DNA from: Branchipolynoe longqiensis
Lineage: Eukaryota; Annelida; Polychaeta; Phyllodocida; Polynoidae
Assembly (NCBI GenBank): GCA_030323885.1
Contig: CM059199.1
Span: forward strand, 1,695,923 to 1,759,922
DNA: 64,000 nt
Reading direction: 5' to 3'
This document shows, piece after piece, positions 44,453-55,612 of this stretch (its first letter is position 1; every line of letters begins with the position of its first letter). Under the pieces are notes generated by a model. The model made no database searches. It was not told where the DNA came from and was given only the letters and a program-made list of their open reading frames with translations. A program made the position numbers and the translations under genes.

Positions 44453-44786
44453 TTGTTGTTTGGTTGTTGGAGTTTAACGTCCTGGCAACATCTAAGGTAA
44501 TATCAGGATGGGTATCAACTTGTGGCAGTGCACACTTATGGTGACGGCATCGTGCTGCCCCACTGGGAAATCAGGCCAACAGCACCATGACCCAATATCC
44601 CACTCAGGTACATTTTCCTAACACTGAGCTAACCAGTCCATGCCCTATCCTATTAATGCTGGGCGCTAAGCTAGGAAGTGACAAGTATCAATTTAGTAAG
44701 TTATTGTTTTGACTCGACTGGTAATTGAACTGCCGATCTTCCCCATTGGAAGCCTGCACTCTACCGATTCCGACCAGCGCGTTCAG
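44453..44786 (-). mobile_element. SINE-A copy with candidate target duplication
   Basis: Tail at left (TTGTTTGGTTGTTGGAGTTTAACGTCC), head at right (GACTCGACTGGTAATTGAAC ... CCGACCAGCGCG). TAAAGCTGC flanks it at 44442-44450 and 44788-44796, the start of a family T MITE, so the SINE landed at the edge of a MITE. Confidence 0.75.
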
Positions 44787-44787
44787 T

Positions 44788-44945
44788 AAAGCTGCATAGT
44801 CCAATGAAAACATGAAGTTGTCTGAAGTGAAATATTTACTTAGATTTTCCACACATATCCAACTGCCTATATTGCTGCATTGCAGAAATAACAAGTCACT
44901 TTAATAGAAGCTGTTGGTGGCCTAAGGTATCCTCATTTAATGTTG
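44788..44945. mobile_element. Partial family T MITE
   Basis: TAAAGCTGCATAGTCCAATG at left, words to about 44930; the right end is missing. Confidence 0.55.
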
Positions 44946-45137
44946 CATATTACATAAAGTTGCGTAGTCCGATGCTTTTGAGTTTCTGTCATTCTTCTGA
45001 GATAAATATATTAGATTGATCATTATTATGTAAAGTACTTTAGATTTAAGTAACTTTTATGTTAAATGAGATATTTGAAGTGCAAACATGTGAAATTAAT
45101 TTTGGCAAGGACATCAACACTCTGACTTTTGTCTCAG

Positions 45138-45394
45138 TTAAGGTCCTGTCACACTATGCCGTATTGCATCAGCGTGTGCCGACGTATGTGCTTTTGCGCC
45201 AACATGTTGGTGTATCCTTGTGTACATTGAGACACGTTATGGGTACATTTGGCATAAGTAGTATTCGTTAACAGCCCACTGGTGTATGCTGAGATAAGTT
45301 ATGGGTAAGTTTGCCATTAGTCTATTTTTGAGCATGTTCAGAATTCCGCGATATGACAGCATATGTCGGAATATGCTGATGCAATATGCCTTAA
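45138..45394. mobile_element. Family G MITE nested in the family T MITE
   Basis: TTAAGGTCCTGTCACACTATGCCG at left. The right side is the inverse GCTGATGCAATATGCCTTAA, with the GTGTGACAG part lost. Confidence 0.65.
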
Positions 45395-45775
45395 TTTGGC
45401 TTCTTACTTACTAGAAAATGTTACTGGCCTATGGTCTCCACATTTAATTTAGCATGTTACTTACTAGAATCTGTTACTGGCCTATGGTATCCACATTTAA
45501 TTTGGCATGTTACTTACTAGAATCTGTAACTGGCCTCTGGTATCCACATTTAATTTGACATGTTACTTACTAGAATCTGTTACTGGCCTATGGTATCCAC
45601 ATTTAATTTGGCATGTTACTTACTAGAATCTGTTACTGGCCTATGGTATCCACATTTAATATGGCATGTTACTTACTAGAATCTGTTACTGGCCTATGGT
45701 ATCCACATTTAATTTGGCATGTTACTTACTAGAATCTGTTACTGGCCTATGGTATCCAAGTTTAATTTGGCATGT
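45395..45775. repeat. Tandem array, ~55-bp units
   Basis: Units TTTAATTTGGCATGTTAC, TTACTAGAATCTGTTACTGG, CCTATGGTATCCACA. The unit derives from the MITE itself (TCTGTTACTG...ATTTGGCATG). Confidence 0.85.
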
Positions 45776-46019
45776 TTTTGCTTCAAATATCTCCAACGGT
45801 AACCTTTTATATTAAAAAATGCTACTTCAAGCTAAAGTACAGTAGATTCTAATAATGCAAGCAATATGTTCATCTAAATAATATGGTAAAAACTCAAGCT
45901 CATCGGATTATGCAACTTTAAGGTATTTGTACTAAACATTAAGATTAATATGATATATATATATAATGTATCCCTATTTAATGTGCTATGTTTATAGAAT
46001 ACATAGCGTATATTTCTGG

Positions 46020-46625
46020 ATATGGGTCGTTCTCAGAAACTGTGTACCACTTGAGGTAGTCTACTAGAAATGCATATTTCAAAGAAACCCTTTATTCGAG
46101 TGTCAATATTTAGATTTCATCAGTTAGCCAAATAATGTGGGAGATAGTTTAGATCAAAAGTAAATGTTAATATTGTGTATTATGTATCTTATTGGGATGG
46201 ATGTAGCTAAATACATAGAAAATTACATCACTAATTTGTGACATTGTCAACAGCATTGAAAATAAAGTGTCACAAACTTAATGAAAACCTCTGAACAACA
46301 GCTCATTTCAGTTCAAATGGTCATATCAAATTATTATTACTACTGTTTATAAAGCAAGTGGCATGTGAAATGTCCTAAAAATGTCAAGTTTTGTGTGGAA
46401 AATATTTGATTTTGGAGTCAGATTGGTTTCCATGCTATACTGCTATTTATTGGGTGTGAGCATCATTTGACCTACTTAAAAATGCCAGAATATGTTTATT
46501 TTCAATTATTCAGATGCAAAAGGACATACACATTGAGGAAACTTGCTTATAGGACTTTGGCAGCATTTAGATTTTCTGGTACTGATGTCACACTATTGGT
46601 ACACAACTTCTGAGAACGACCCATA
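46020..46625. mobile_element. TATGGGTCGTTCTCAGAA-type MITE
   Basis: Inverted ends TATGGGTCGTTCTCAGAA and TTCTGAGAACGACCCATA next to TA. A 600-bp AT-rich interior without a frame. Single copy in the window; TA target fits Tc1/mariner. Confidence 0.75.
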
Positions 46626-46896
46626 TATATATATTTGTTTATAGGTATGTATATGTATGTATATATATATATGTATATATATAAATAAATATTCTAAGAC
46701 AATTACACTCGATTTCAAATATGGCTCTGCATGGTGAGCCGTCTCCAGTTTCTTTTCTGTAAAACAAAGATTAAATATATCTTGCTAAGGGACAAATAGT
46801 GTCCACTTTAAGCAGGTGGCCGGAATTCGACTGCATGGAAACTTACTATCCTTTCAGCATTGGGGAGTGGGCCAGAACCTTCAGATTTAGCTGATA

Positions 46897-47144
46897 ATAT
46901 GAAGCGTTCAGGCACAAAACCTATCAATGACAATCCTACATATTTACTACAAATAAAAGATTCTTAACTTAAGATCATGTTAATTCGTACTAATTCCAAT
47001 TTTCTTGTAAGGAAATGATTATGGAGCAATGGACCCCAAAATAGGAATATTAAAAAGACCCACCTTTTGACAGTGTGATTCCAATGTGGATCTCAATTTC
47101 TGGATTGGCGTTTACATGGTTTTGTGCCTGAACTCCTGATATAT
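46897..47144. mobile_element. GAAGAGTTCA-type MITE (family E)
   Basis: ATATGAAGCGTTCAGGCACA at left, GGTTTTGTGCCTGAACTCCT at right. The interior carries ATTGGCGTTTAC and AATTCGTACTAATTCC. Confidence 0.7.
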
Positions 47145-47445
47145 GTATGTATACCCACAGTGTAAGGGGTAAGAACCAGAAAATGTAAGTCACCCTCCCT
47201 GAATCAATCTGAGTCTGTGAGCAGGTGGCAGTGGTAGCAGCCCATTGACTCTACACTCATTAAATAGACTTGGCGAAGAGATTATTGCCTTAAATGACTG
47301 CGTATCACATAAACGCGACAAACTGCAGATGCCACTTTAGAGAACGATAAGGCTGTAAGCTTTTTTACTAGTTTTAGAAATAAGCTGTAGTATGCTGCGA
47401 CCCCGGGTGCTGGGTCTCTGCCTCAGTTCGTGAACATTTTATAAA

Positions 47446-47822
47446 TTAAAGCTGCATATTCCGATGAAAGTATAAACATTTGAAAATCAAAATGATTCTA
47501 CATATCTACCTTAGATACTGATGCATTTATAAAGCATTTGTTCCCACATAGAAGCCAATAAATACCAAGTCACTTTAGTGACACACTGTCACACTGCAAA
47601 CTCAATGGCTATGAACCTGTTACTGCAGAATCCTATGAAGTCAGAGTTTTGTCATGCTTGTCAAAATTAATTTGGCATGTTTGTACTTCAAATATCTCAA
47701 AAGTTACCCACTTAAAATCAAAATTACTTCAATCTAAAGTAAGGTAGATTATAATGAACAACCCGCTATATTTATCTAACAAAATGACAAAAACTCAAAA
47801 CCATCGGACTACACAACTTTAA
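47446..47822. mobile_element. TTAA-flanked MITE (family T)
   Basis: TTAAAGCTGCATATTCCGATG to CATCGGACTACACAACTTTAA. The right end is part of the local duplication below. Confidence 0.8.
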
Positions 47823-48670
47823 TAATTGCAGGCCTATCGTAGTATTCAATAAACCCTTTTTGTACAGCATGCATTGGGCATCCAGTTTGCCTTGATCACA
47901 TAGTTAGTTTTGGTGGGGGAGGAGGAGGCTTTCAATGTGGTTTCTGACCCTCAGTCCTCAGAGATGCACACCTGTGTTGCCGCTTACATCAAGTTATCTG
48001 CCTGTTTTTTATTGCTATGTAATTTGGAATTGCTTTGATCAGAAGCCGTTACAGACACCCTAAGCCCTTTTTTTTTTTTTTGGTCCATTAGTTGTTTAAG
48101 CAGGGGAAATTTCAGTCATAGACGACTGGGCTTCCTCATTCCACTGCTGGTCGATAGAAAGCCCGAGCCTACACTTTTATCGACCCAAGGGATTTTTAAC
48201 CTCCCACACCACATAGACATGGTATGAGAGCAACCGGCCTTTGATGACGCTGGGGGCATGGGGGATCGAACCGCCGACCCTCAGATTAGGAGTCTGACCC
48301 TCAACCCCTTTATGGGAAAACAGATGTTTACTTACTATATTTATCTCAGAAAATGACAAAAACCCAAAACCATCGGACTACACAACTTTAATAAATGCTG
48401 GGCTATCGTAGTATTCAATAAACCCTTTTTGTACAGCATGCATTGGGCATCGAGTTTGACTTGATCACATAGTTAGTTTTAGTGGGAGAGGAGGGGGCTT
48501 TCAACGTGGTTTCTGACCCTCAGTACTCAGAGATGCACACCTGTGTTGCCGCTTACATCAAGTTGTCTGCCTGTTTTTTATTGCTATGTAATTTGGAATT
48601 GCTTTGATCAGAAGCCGTTACAGACACCCTAAACCCTTAACCCCTTTATTGGAAAACGAATGTTTACAAA
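47755..48670. repeat. ~310-340-bp tandem duplication, one unit split by a SINE
   Basis: Unit 1 (47755-48067, resuming about 48298-48327) and unit 2 (48328-48670) share CTATATTTATCT, CCATCGGACTACACAAC, GCTATCGTAGTATTCAATAA, GTACAGCATGCATTGGGCAT, GCTTACATCAAGTT and TTACAGACACCCTAA. Each ends AACCCCTTTAT(T)GG-AAAAC. Unit 2 shows the uninterrupted site. Confidence 0.75.
48066..48310 (-). mobile_element. SINE with tRNA-Arg(CCT)-like head and SINE-B tail
   Basis: Read on the minus strand: GTTGAGGGTCAGACTCCTAA, TCTGAGGGTCGGCGGTTCGATCCC. The stem CAGA/TCTG encloses a seven-base loop CTCCTAA (anticodon CCT), and GGTTCGATCCC is a good box B. The body is unrelated to SINE-A. Then comes the SINE-B tail (GCAGTGGAATGAGGAAGCCC ... 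CTTAAACAACTAATGGACC) and an A-run (T-run at 48069-48083). It lacks a complete acceptor stem, so it is not a tRNA gene. Confidence 0.75.
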
Positions 48671-48703
48671 CAGGTAATCTTCAGAAACATGAACTAATTG
48701 ACC

Positions 48704-48988
48704 TTTGTTTGTTTCTTGTCGTTTTACATCATAGCAACATTTAAGGTCAAATCAGGACGAGCTTACAGTGCTGCCCAACTCCGAGACCAGGCCATCAGCA
48801 CCCTGGCCCGATATCCCACACAGTCACATTATCCTTATATGGCCATATCCTGTTACGGTCAAGCACCAGGTGACATAGTGGTAAGTACAACTTTTATAAG
48901 TCATTGGTTTGACTCTGCTGGGATTCAAACTCCCAACCTTCCACTTGGAAAGCCTCCACTCTATCGATTCGGCCACCACGGCTTGTCC
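48704..48988 (-). mobile_element. SINE-A copy
   Basis: Tail TTTGTTTCTTGTCGTTTTAC at left, head complement CGATTCGGCCACCACGGC at right (GGTGGCC variant head). Confidence 0.75.
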
Positions 48989-49263
48989 TGAATGACCTGG
49001 TGATATTTTGTGATCAGTAGACAGAACGTTCAGCAGACAGGTGTTCTGAGTTTTGCTGGTTTCTCAAGAATGGCTGAACCAGCATGACGCTAGGTCACAG
49101 CCACAGCTAAAATGGCGGAAGGTGGGAGGGGGGGGGGTTAATGCACAGACAACATATACAGGAAGTAGTATTTTATATTGTGTCAAATATTTTCTACGGC
49201 AACTTTATCGCAATCTACATTAGAAATAAAGACATTGCAATAACCTTGCACAATTTGATTATA

Positions 49264-49454
49264 CAGTAAAACCTCTAAATTGAGCGACCATGGAACCGAC
49301 TTTAAATGGCCCATTTAGGGAGGTGATCAGCTATGGAAGGTTTTTTATCATTACAATGGTATTGTAGGGGTGATTGTTTTTTGGACCGAAACAAAGTGAT
49401 TGATATAGGGCAATGGTTGATCTGTGGAGGCTGTCAGTTAGAGAGGTTCTAATG
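49264..49454. mobile_element. CAGTAAAACCTCT-type MITE (family P)
   Basis: CAGTAAAACCTCTAAATTGAG at left, GTTAGAGAGGTTCTAATG at right (terminal CTG decayed). Confidence 0.75.
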
Positions 49455-49521
49455 TACGTAGTCACTTGATTTGACAAGCATAGAGTCTATTGTGAAATAG
49501 AGGGCTGAGAGCTTACACTGT

Positions 49522-50115
49522 AAAGGGTACATTCCTTACATGCGGCATGCGACATGCGGTATGCGAATGCAAATGCGGCAAAAAATCGAAACACCTTGAA
49601 GTCAATGGACTACAGTCCTTACACGCGGTATGCGAATGCGAATGCGAATGCGGCAACTCGATCGGTCCCTCTAGCGATCGGTGCGGCATGTGGCATGCGG
49701 TATGTGAATAGAAACCTCAGTCGCACTTGTCCATTAGTTTTAGACTAGGAGAGGCGACTGATCATTATGGAACGGTCACACACAGGGGTGCGGAGGGGAA
49801 ACATATGGTAGTGGTGTTGGTGGGGGTTCGGGTTGGTAAAAATGCTACCATAGCCACAAAAATAGGAATACTTATCTATAATTTGGTAATTATAAAGGTA
49901 GGAACCCCCATGTGACGTACCAAGAGGTACATAGATATAAATGCCATATTAGGTCATATACAGTGCAATATTGAGTATACTTGTTTATTTTTATTTGTTA
50001 AATATAGCCAGTCGTGTGCTGCATGCCTCGTACCGCGTAGAAGGAATCATGCCATTCGCATACCACATACCGCATGCCACATACTGCATACCACATGTAG
50101 GGAATGCACGCTTAA
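49522..50115. mobile_element. GCATACCGC-type MITE (family C), inverted relative to 7162
   Basis: AAAGGGTACATTCCTTACATG at left. The core has GGTAGGAACCCCCATGTGACG, right end CATACCACATGTAGGGAATG. It carries runs of GCGAAT hexamers. Confidence 0.7.
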
Positions 50116-50442
50116 GCCTGTACCTTATAGGTGGAAGTTGTAGCTATCATCCGGTGTGCTGGGTCTCGGTCTCAGTTATTCTTGAGAGAGCAACGGAACT
50201 TAGAATAGCCCTATTTACATGTGTCTTCATTGCCTGAGCACTTCTGAAGGGAATACGGTCATTTATGAGCAAAATCTGGCTGGCAGCTGCAGGCTTTGGT
50301 GCTGAACGACTATTGCGTCAATGAATATTTTATATATTAATAATTGTAGGGTTGGGCTGGCATTTATTAAATGTGTGGATTAACTAAGGCTAAGATGAAT
50401 ATGCATGATTGTATACAGATAAACATAAGAGACATGGTGACA

Positions 50443-50712
50443 TATGCCTGGTACACACCTCCCGTATATGATCTAAAACTGCCCGTTTTGCCCATAAGTT
50501 TGAGTTTTAGTCGTTAGGTGTGCGACCCCCTAGCACACCAGAGCCTTGCGATTCGCGACTTAAAACTCAGTTTTAGGGGTTAAAACTGAAATCGCAAGGG
50601 ATTCGAAAAACAAATCGGGCAGTTTTAGATCGTATATGGGACGGGTCGGGGTCGTGATGCGCAGTCAGTTTTAGTGCGTGAATCGTAAACGGGAGGTGTG
50701 TACCAGGCATAA
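50443..50712. mobile_element. GGTACACACC-type MITE (family K)
   Basis: TATGCCTGGTACACACCTCCCG and CGGGAGGTGTGTACCAGGCATA are perfect inverses. The interior has GATCTAAAACTGCCCG. Confidence 0.85.
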
Positions 50713-50766
50713 TATAGCCAAGAAAGAGGCTCACATGTAACTTACTGAAAGTAATAAAAGCGTCCT

Positions 50767-51005
50767 CTGTTTATTGGGGCTTTACATCCTGACAACATCT
50801 AAGAACTTATCAGGACGTGACTCACTTGTGGCAGTGCACAATCATGGTGACTTCATAGTGCTGCCCCACTGGGTAACTCGACCATTGACAGACACCATGT
50901 TCTGCTATGTTACTCAATCGGATTAATTTGATACTGAGCCAACCAGTGGCTTTCCTAGGCTTATTACTGCCGAGCACCAGCCTAGGAAGGTACAAGGGTC
51001 AATCT
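50767..51005 (-). mobile_element. SINE-A copy, 5'-truncated
   Basis: GGGGCTTTACATCCTGACAAC through CCAGCCTAGGAAGGTACAAG; no head. Confidence 0.65.
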
Positions 51006-51467
51006 GCTGACATGACATAAAAAAAACCATTGAATGAGGCAAATTTTCTGGCGTTAATTTAATCATATTTAATATTAATATTATGTTGCTATATGGATTA
51101 TTGCAACATGAATATACTTAGAAACATTTGTTTAAAATCTATTGCAAAAATAAAGTTCAGCAAATATTGTAGTTGTATCAAACGAAGGATTATGCAAATG
51201 GTTATCTGTGGTCGGCATTACAGTTTCTTGAGCGTTAATGTGAATGTTTAAAAAAGAGGCCATGTGAAAATTACAAAGCATTCCATTGTCTTTTTAAAAA
51301 AAATCCTGATTCAACGTCTGACTTCATCCGACTTATATTTCTCATATGAAAATATAGAAGGCCTATCCATAGATAGCTAGTTCATTAAAAGCCATCCCCA
51401 TTCTCATCTAGGCTCACGCGTATTGTTTGAATTAGGTTCAGATAAGACATCAGTGTGCATCCAAAGT
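51006..51467. other. No gene seen
   Basis: AT-rich unique sequence. Confidence 0.4.
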
Positions 51468-51776
51468 TTGTTTGTTTGTTGTTGTTTTACGTCCTAGCAA
51501 CATCTAATGTCATATCAGGATGGGTACCGACTTGTGACAGTGCGCACTCATGGTGACTTTATAGTGCTGTCCCACTGGGAAACCAGGCCGCCCGCACCAT
51601 GACCTGGTATCCCACTCAGTCACATTATCCTGACACTGAGCAAACCAGTCCTTGCCCTATCCTAATAATGCTGAGCGCCTGGCTAGGAAGCGACAAGTAT
51701 CAATTTTTAAGTCATTCGTTTGACTCAACCTGGGTTTGAACCCATGATCTACCAGCACGGGAGACGGACGCTCTAA
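51468..51776 (-). mobile_element. SINE-A copy, nearly intact body
   Basis: GTTTGTTGTTGTTTTACGTCC at left to GGAGACGGACGCTCTAAC at right. The last ~20 bp of the head (ATTCGGCCATCCCGTC) are missing. Confidence 0.8.
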
Positions 51777-52481
51777 CATTATGCAAAATTAGTTTTTTTA
51801 AATGTTAACTTCTCACTATGAAGAAGAAAGAAAAACAATTATGCGAAATTTAGTCAAATGTTAACTAATCCCGATTAGGAAGAAGTTAAAACAATTATGC
51901 GATCGATTCACCCGAGTACTTTAGGAACATTTCCTAAATCGCCAAAAGCAATACCGCACAGTAAGTGCTTGGTACTAATTAGGTACCACACTCCTTAATT
52001 ATGGACATTCTGTATGATCCTAGGGTTATTTCATTGCAGGCCACATTACCTACCATTAGAACGGACGTTATCTGGCAACACAATCAGTTATTAAGTCCTT
52101 AACTATCGCTCTCATCAATCGGCTAATGACAATCACCCACATGGCCCGTTCCATAAATCACAGCAAGGGGGCATTGCAGCAACCCATCACCAACACAAAG
52201 GAGACCAAAATTAGCCAAATAACACATATTATTTCTATTGGATTGCGACCATTCCAGAGCATGGTCGCCCTGTTAAAATATGGAACGCTGGCCGTGAGGG
52301 TCTGTTGAATAGACATTAAATTTGGTTAATTTTGGCCGTGATTGTTAGTGATCGACTAGTAAAGCGCACTCATTGGTTCCTTATGGGTTGTGGAGGAAAG
52401 GAGGCTGTGTTGTGTCATGCAAAGAGTCTAGGCCTGTGGGGCCTCCCTTTATAAAGTCGTAAACGCCACACCAAGATGTAA
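51777..52481. other. No gene seen
   Basis: Two to three imperfect ~55-bp repeats with ATTATGC(A/G)AAATT and AATGTTAACT words near 51778-51905, then unique DNA. Confidence 0.4.
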
Positions 52482-53081
52482 TGGGGCTGTCACACTACGA
52501 CGCTTCTCACCGGCGACCCGGCGACGTGTGGTGATTTTGGGCGAAAATTAGGGAAATGTCGGGAAGCGTTACGCGCCCGTTAGGCACGCGTCGGTACACG
52601 TCGGTACATTATTCTGGACGTTGACGGTCGGCAGACAACGTCAGCATGCTTTATTGGTCGCCCAAGGTTTTAGGCATGTAAAAAAAAACCAGCGATCGAC
52701 AACGCTCATCAACACGCGAATCCCAATATTATGGCGACATCAGAAGGACGTCGACAGCGCTGGAATAACGTTATGGGAACGCTAGGCAGACACCGCGCGC
52801 ACGGGCGGGTCATCTCCACACGTTACGCCAAATGGTTGCTTTGTTGTTTTACGTCCTCCCAACATCTAAGGTCATATGAGTACGTCGCGCCAAACTTTTC
52901 TTTTTTTTCCCCTCACTCGTCGATACCCGTTGGCCGCGCGCTAACAAGACGCTACTCACACACTGCGCCACCGTCCAATTTCCCGATATTTCTCCTAAAT
53001 CTTTAACGTTTCTCGACGCTTTAATTTTATTTCCAACGCTGACGGGTCGCCGGTGAGAAGCGTCGTAGTGTGACAGCCCGA
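52482..53081. mobile_element. GGCCCTGTCACA-type MITE (family G) with SINE fragment inside
   Basis: TGGGGCTGTCACACTACGACG at left, CGTCGTAGTGTGACAGCCC at right, terminal homology about 45 bp (TTCTCACCGGCGACCC). A SINE-A tail scrap (TTGTTTTACGTCCTCCCAAC, ATCTAAGGTCATATGAG) sits at about 52840-52880. Confidence 0.8.
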
Positions 53082-53526
53082 TAAGCTACAGATAGGGAAG
53101 AGGGGGGTAGGGGGGGGGCTGAAGACATCTGGTCGATTTTTATTTCTTCCATATACCCCCATCATATGAAACTAGTTCTCAAAACATCCGACCCCCTTCA
53201 AAAATGGGGTAGATCATGGCCACCGATAATTTTGAACATGCTCATAGTTCTAGAGCACCCTTCCGTACTTGCCCGTCCATGCAGTTCATAAACAGTTTGT
53301 AAAATGTTGCTATGTTCGCACACAGTTTGAGTGCGTTCGGCAACATTTTCAAGAACGTAATAAGGACTATTTGGTGTGATGGGGGGGAGGGGGGCGGGTA
53401 TTAGCTTAGCGGCAGAAGTTGTCACAATGTAGATCAGAAAGCCTGAACTCGCATGAAGGTCGCAAGTTCATAATAATTATTAGAGCATTGCCTATTGCGA
53501 CAGAATTCATTTTTATGCATTTCGCG

Positions 53527-54105
53527 ATGTGTTTATTCTGAGTTCAGCTGGTCCCTCAGGAGGGACTGAAGCTGTGACCCAGCATGACGGGTATTCTGAG
53601 TTCTGCTGGTCCCTCAGGAAGGACTGAAGCTGTGACCCAGCATGCCGGGTATTCTGAGTTCTGCTGGTCCCTCAGGAAGGACTGAAGCTGAGACCCAGCA
53701 TGCTCGGTATTCTGAGTTCTACTGGTCCCTCAGGAAGGACTGAAGCTGTGACCCAGCAAGCCGGGTAGTCTGAGTTATGTGGTCCCTCAGGAAGGACTGA
53801 AGCTGTGACCCAGCATGCCGGGTATTCTGAGTTCTGCTGGTCCCTCAGGAAGGACTGAAGCTGAGACCCAGCATGCCGGGTATTCTGTGTTCTGCTGGTC
53901 ACTCAGGAGGGATTGAAGCTGTGACCCAGCATGCCGGGTATTCTGAGTTCTGCTGGTCCCTCAGGAGGAACTGAAGCTGGGACTCAGGATGCAGGGTAAT
54001 CTGAGTTGTGCTGGTCCCTCAGGAAGGACTGAAGCTGTGACCCAGCATGCTGGGTATTTTGAGTTCTGCTGGTCCCTCAGAAGGGATTGAAGCTGTAACG
54101 TAACA
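53527..54105. repeat. ~58-bp minisatellite, ten units
   Basis: Units TATTCTGAGTTCTGCTGG, TCCCTCAGGAAGGACTGAAG, CTGTGACCCAGCATGCCGGG in head-to-tail order without spacers. Related single units occur near 49030-49095 and 62710-62790 (inverted). Confidence 0.9.
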
Positions 54106-54326
54106 TGCCAGTTCATAGTTTCAACTTACCCGGCAGAAGACGAGGTTGGGTCCCATCCCGTCCCTATCATTCACTATAGGCCCTATACCTTGAACTCACT
54201 TTAGACCTAGAACCTCATGCCCCCTTGTGACCACAAAACCTGGTCAGGCTCTTTCTTACTCTGCACTTCTACACTTTCTAAAGTAGATTTTAGTGTAATT
54301 GACATTTCAAATACATTACAGTACAT

Positions 54327-54679
54327 GTTTGTTTGTTGTTGTTTTACGTCCTGGCAACATCTACGGTCATATCAGGACGGGTACCGACTTTTGACAGTGC
54401 ATCCTCATGGGAACATTATAGTACTGCCCCAAAGGGAAACCAGGTTGTGAGCACCATGACCTGATATCCCACTCAGTCAATATTATCCTGACACTGGGCT
54501 AACCAGTCCTTGACCTATCCTAATAATGCTGAGTGCCTGGCTAGGAAGCGACAACTATACATTTTTAAGTCATTGGTTTGACTCGACCAGAGTTTGAACC
54601 ATCCAACCCATCTGTTCGGAACCCCCGATCTCCTAAAACAGGAGGCGACTGCTCAAGTCATTTAGCCATCGCGCCTGGT
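54327..54679 (-). mobile_element. SINE-A copy
   Basis: GTTTGTTGTTGTTTTACGTCC at left to the head complement CATTTAGCCATCGCGCCTGG at right. An extra ~25 bp lies near 54600 in the head. Confidence 0.8.
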
Positions 54680-54924
54680 CTCATGACAGTAGAGAGGACA
54701 CATAATTTGTATTTCTATTCACCACCTCCCCAACTTGGGGTGTGTGCGGAAATTACTTTGAGGGATACATTTTCAGAGCATTACTAATGATCATTAAATA
54801 CCATTATGCACTCTCCTTAGATCTCCACAGAGCAGAGGCGATTACAATGATCTCTAGAAATTAAAAAGCAAATATTATTTATGAAAATATTACTTCTGAT
54901 ATATATTGTCGCGGGGGGATGAAA

Positions 54925-55030
54925 ATGAAAAACATTGCATGGAGCGCATGAATCGAACCCACATCCGTTGCATTCTGGGTTAGTGTGCTAACCATTACAC
55001 CACCTTGGCTCCCTGGTTTCACCAACCTTT
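54925..55030 (-). mobile_element. SINE-C head fragment (tRNA-like)
   Basis: On the minus strand: GGGAGCCAAGGTGGTGTAAT, GGTTAGCACACTAACCC, GTGGGTTCGATTC. Box A (TGGTGTAATGGTTAG) and box B are good. Resembles tRNA-Gln/Glu-type 5' halves but lacks a paired acceptor. Confidence 0.65.
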
Positions 55031-55156
55031 CCACACCTACCTGTCTATGTGGCTCCTTGCCTGAAATGTCAGCGCAGACTACTACACTCTTCCCCCTGGA
55101 ATTATAAGTCTTCTAAATGGTTTGCATCCACAAGTGAGTTAATGCTTACAATTACA

Positions 55157-55235
55157 CATAAGTACTATTCTCGCCGTGAATATGGCCTATGCTGCCGACA
55201 CGGCGTAAAGCAACAACCAATCAATCAATCAGCTG
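55157..55235 (+). mobile_element. (ATCA)n-ended fragment with 9-bp target duplication
   Basis: CGTGAATATGGCCTATGCTG ... ACCAATCAATCAATCAGCTG. ACAATTACA at 55148-55156 and 55236-55244 is a perfect 9-bp direct repeat, and the neighbouring SINE-C copy shows the uninterrupted TGTAATTGCAAGC site. Confidence 0.75.
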
Positions 55236-55254
55236 ACAATTACATACACACACT

Positions 55255-55612
55255 CAACAGCCATACAGTGCATAGCTTGAATAACAACCATACAGTGTAC
55301 AGCTTGTATAACAACCATACAGTGCACAGCTTGTATAACAACCATGCAGTGCACAGCTTGTATAACAACCATGCCATGTACAGCTTGTATAACAACCATG
55401 CCGTGCACAGCTTGTATAACAAACATACAGTGCACAGCTTGTATAACAACCATTCAGTGCACAGTTTGTATAACAACCATACTGTGCACATCTTGTATAA
55501 CAACCATACAGTGCACATCTTGTATAACACCCATACAGTGTACAGCTTGTATAACAACCATACAGTGCACAGCTTGTATATCAACCATACAGTGCACGGC
55601 TTGTACAGGATC
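55255..55612. repeat. 27-bp tandem array, about 13 units
   Basis: Units TGCACAGCTTGTATAACA-ACCATACAG. A 206-codon frame across it is an artefact (9 codons per unit). Confidence 0.9.

Larger units (their letters stand above)
44955..45921. mobile_element. Family T MITE enlarged by an insertion and a tandem array
   Basis: Ends: ATAAAGTTGCGTAGTCCGATG and CATCGGATTATGCAACTTTAA. It is about 970 bp against the normal 350. The extra DNA is a family G MITE (45138-45394) and about seven 53-62-bp tandem units (45395-45775). Confidence 0.7.

Noticed and set aside
48225..48310. tRNA-Arg(CCT) gene on the minus strand
   Set aside because: Good anticodon arm and box B, but the 5' acceptor part is missing and it continues into a SINE body.
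53527..54105. Regular repeats resembling a CRISPR array
   Set aside because: Units are contiguous without unique spacers, and the DNA is eukaryotic.
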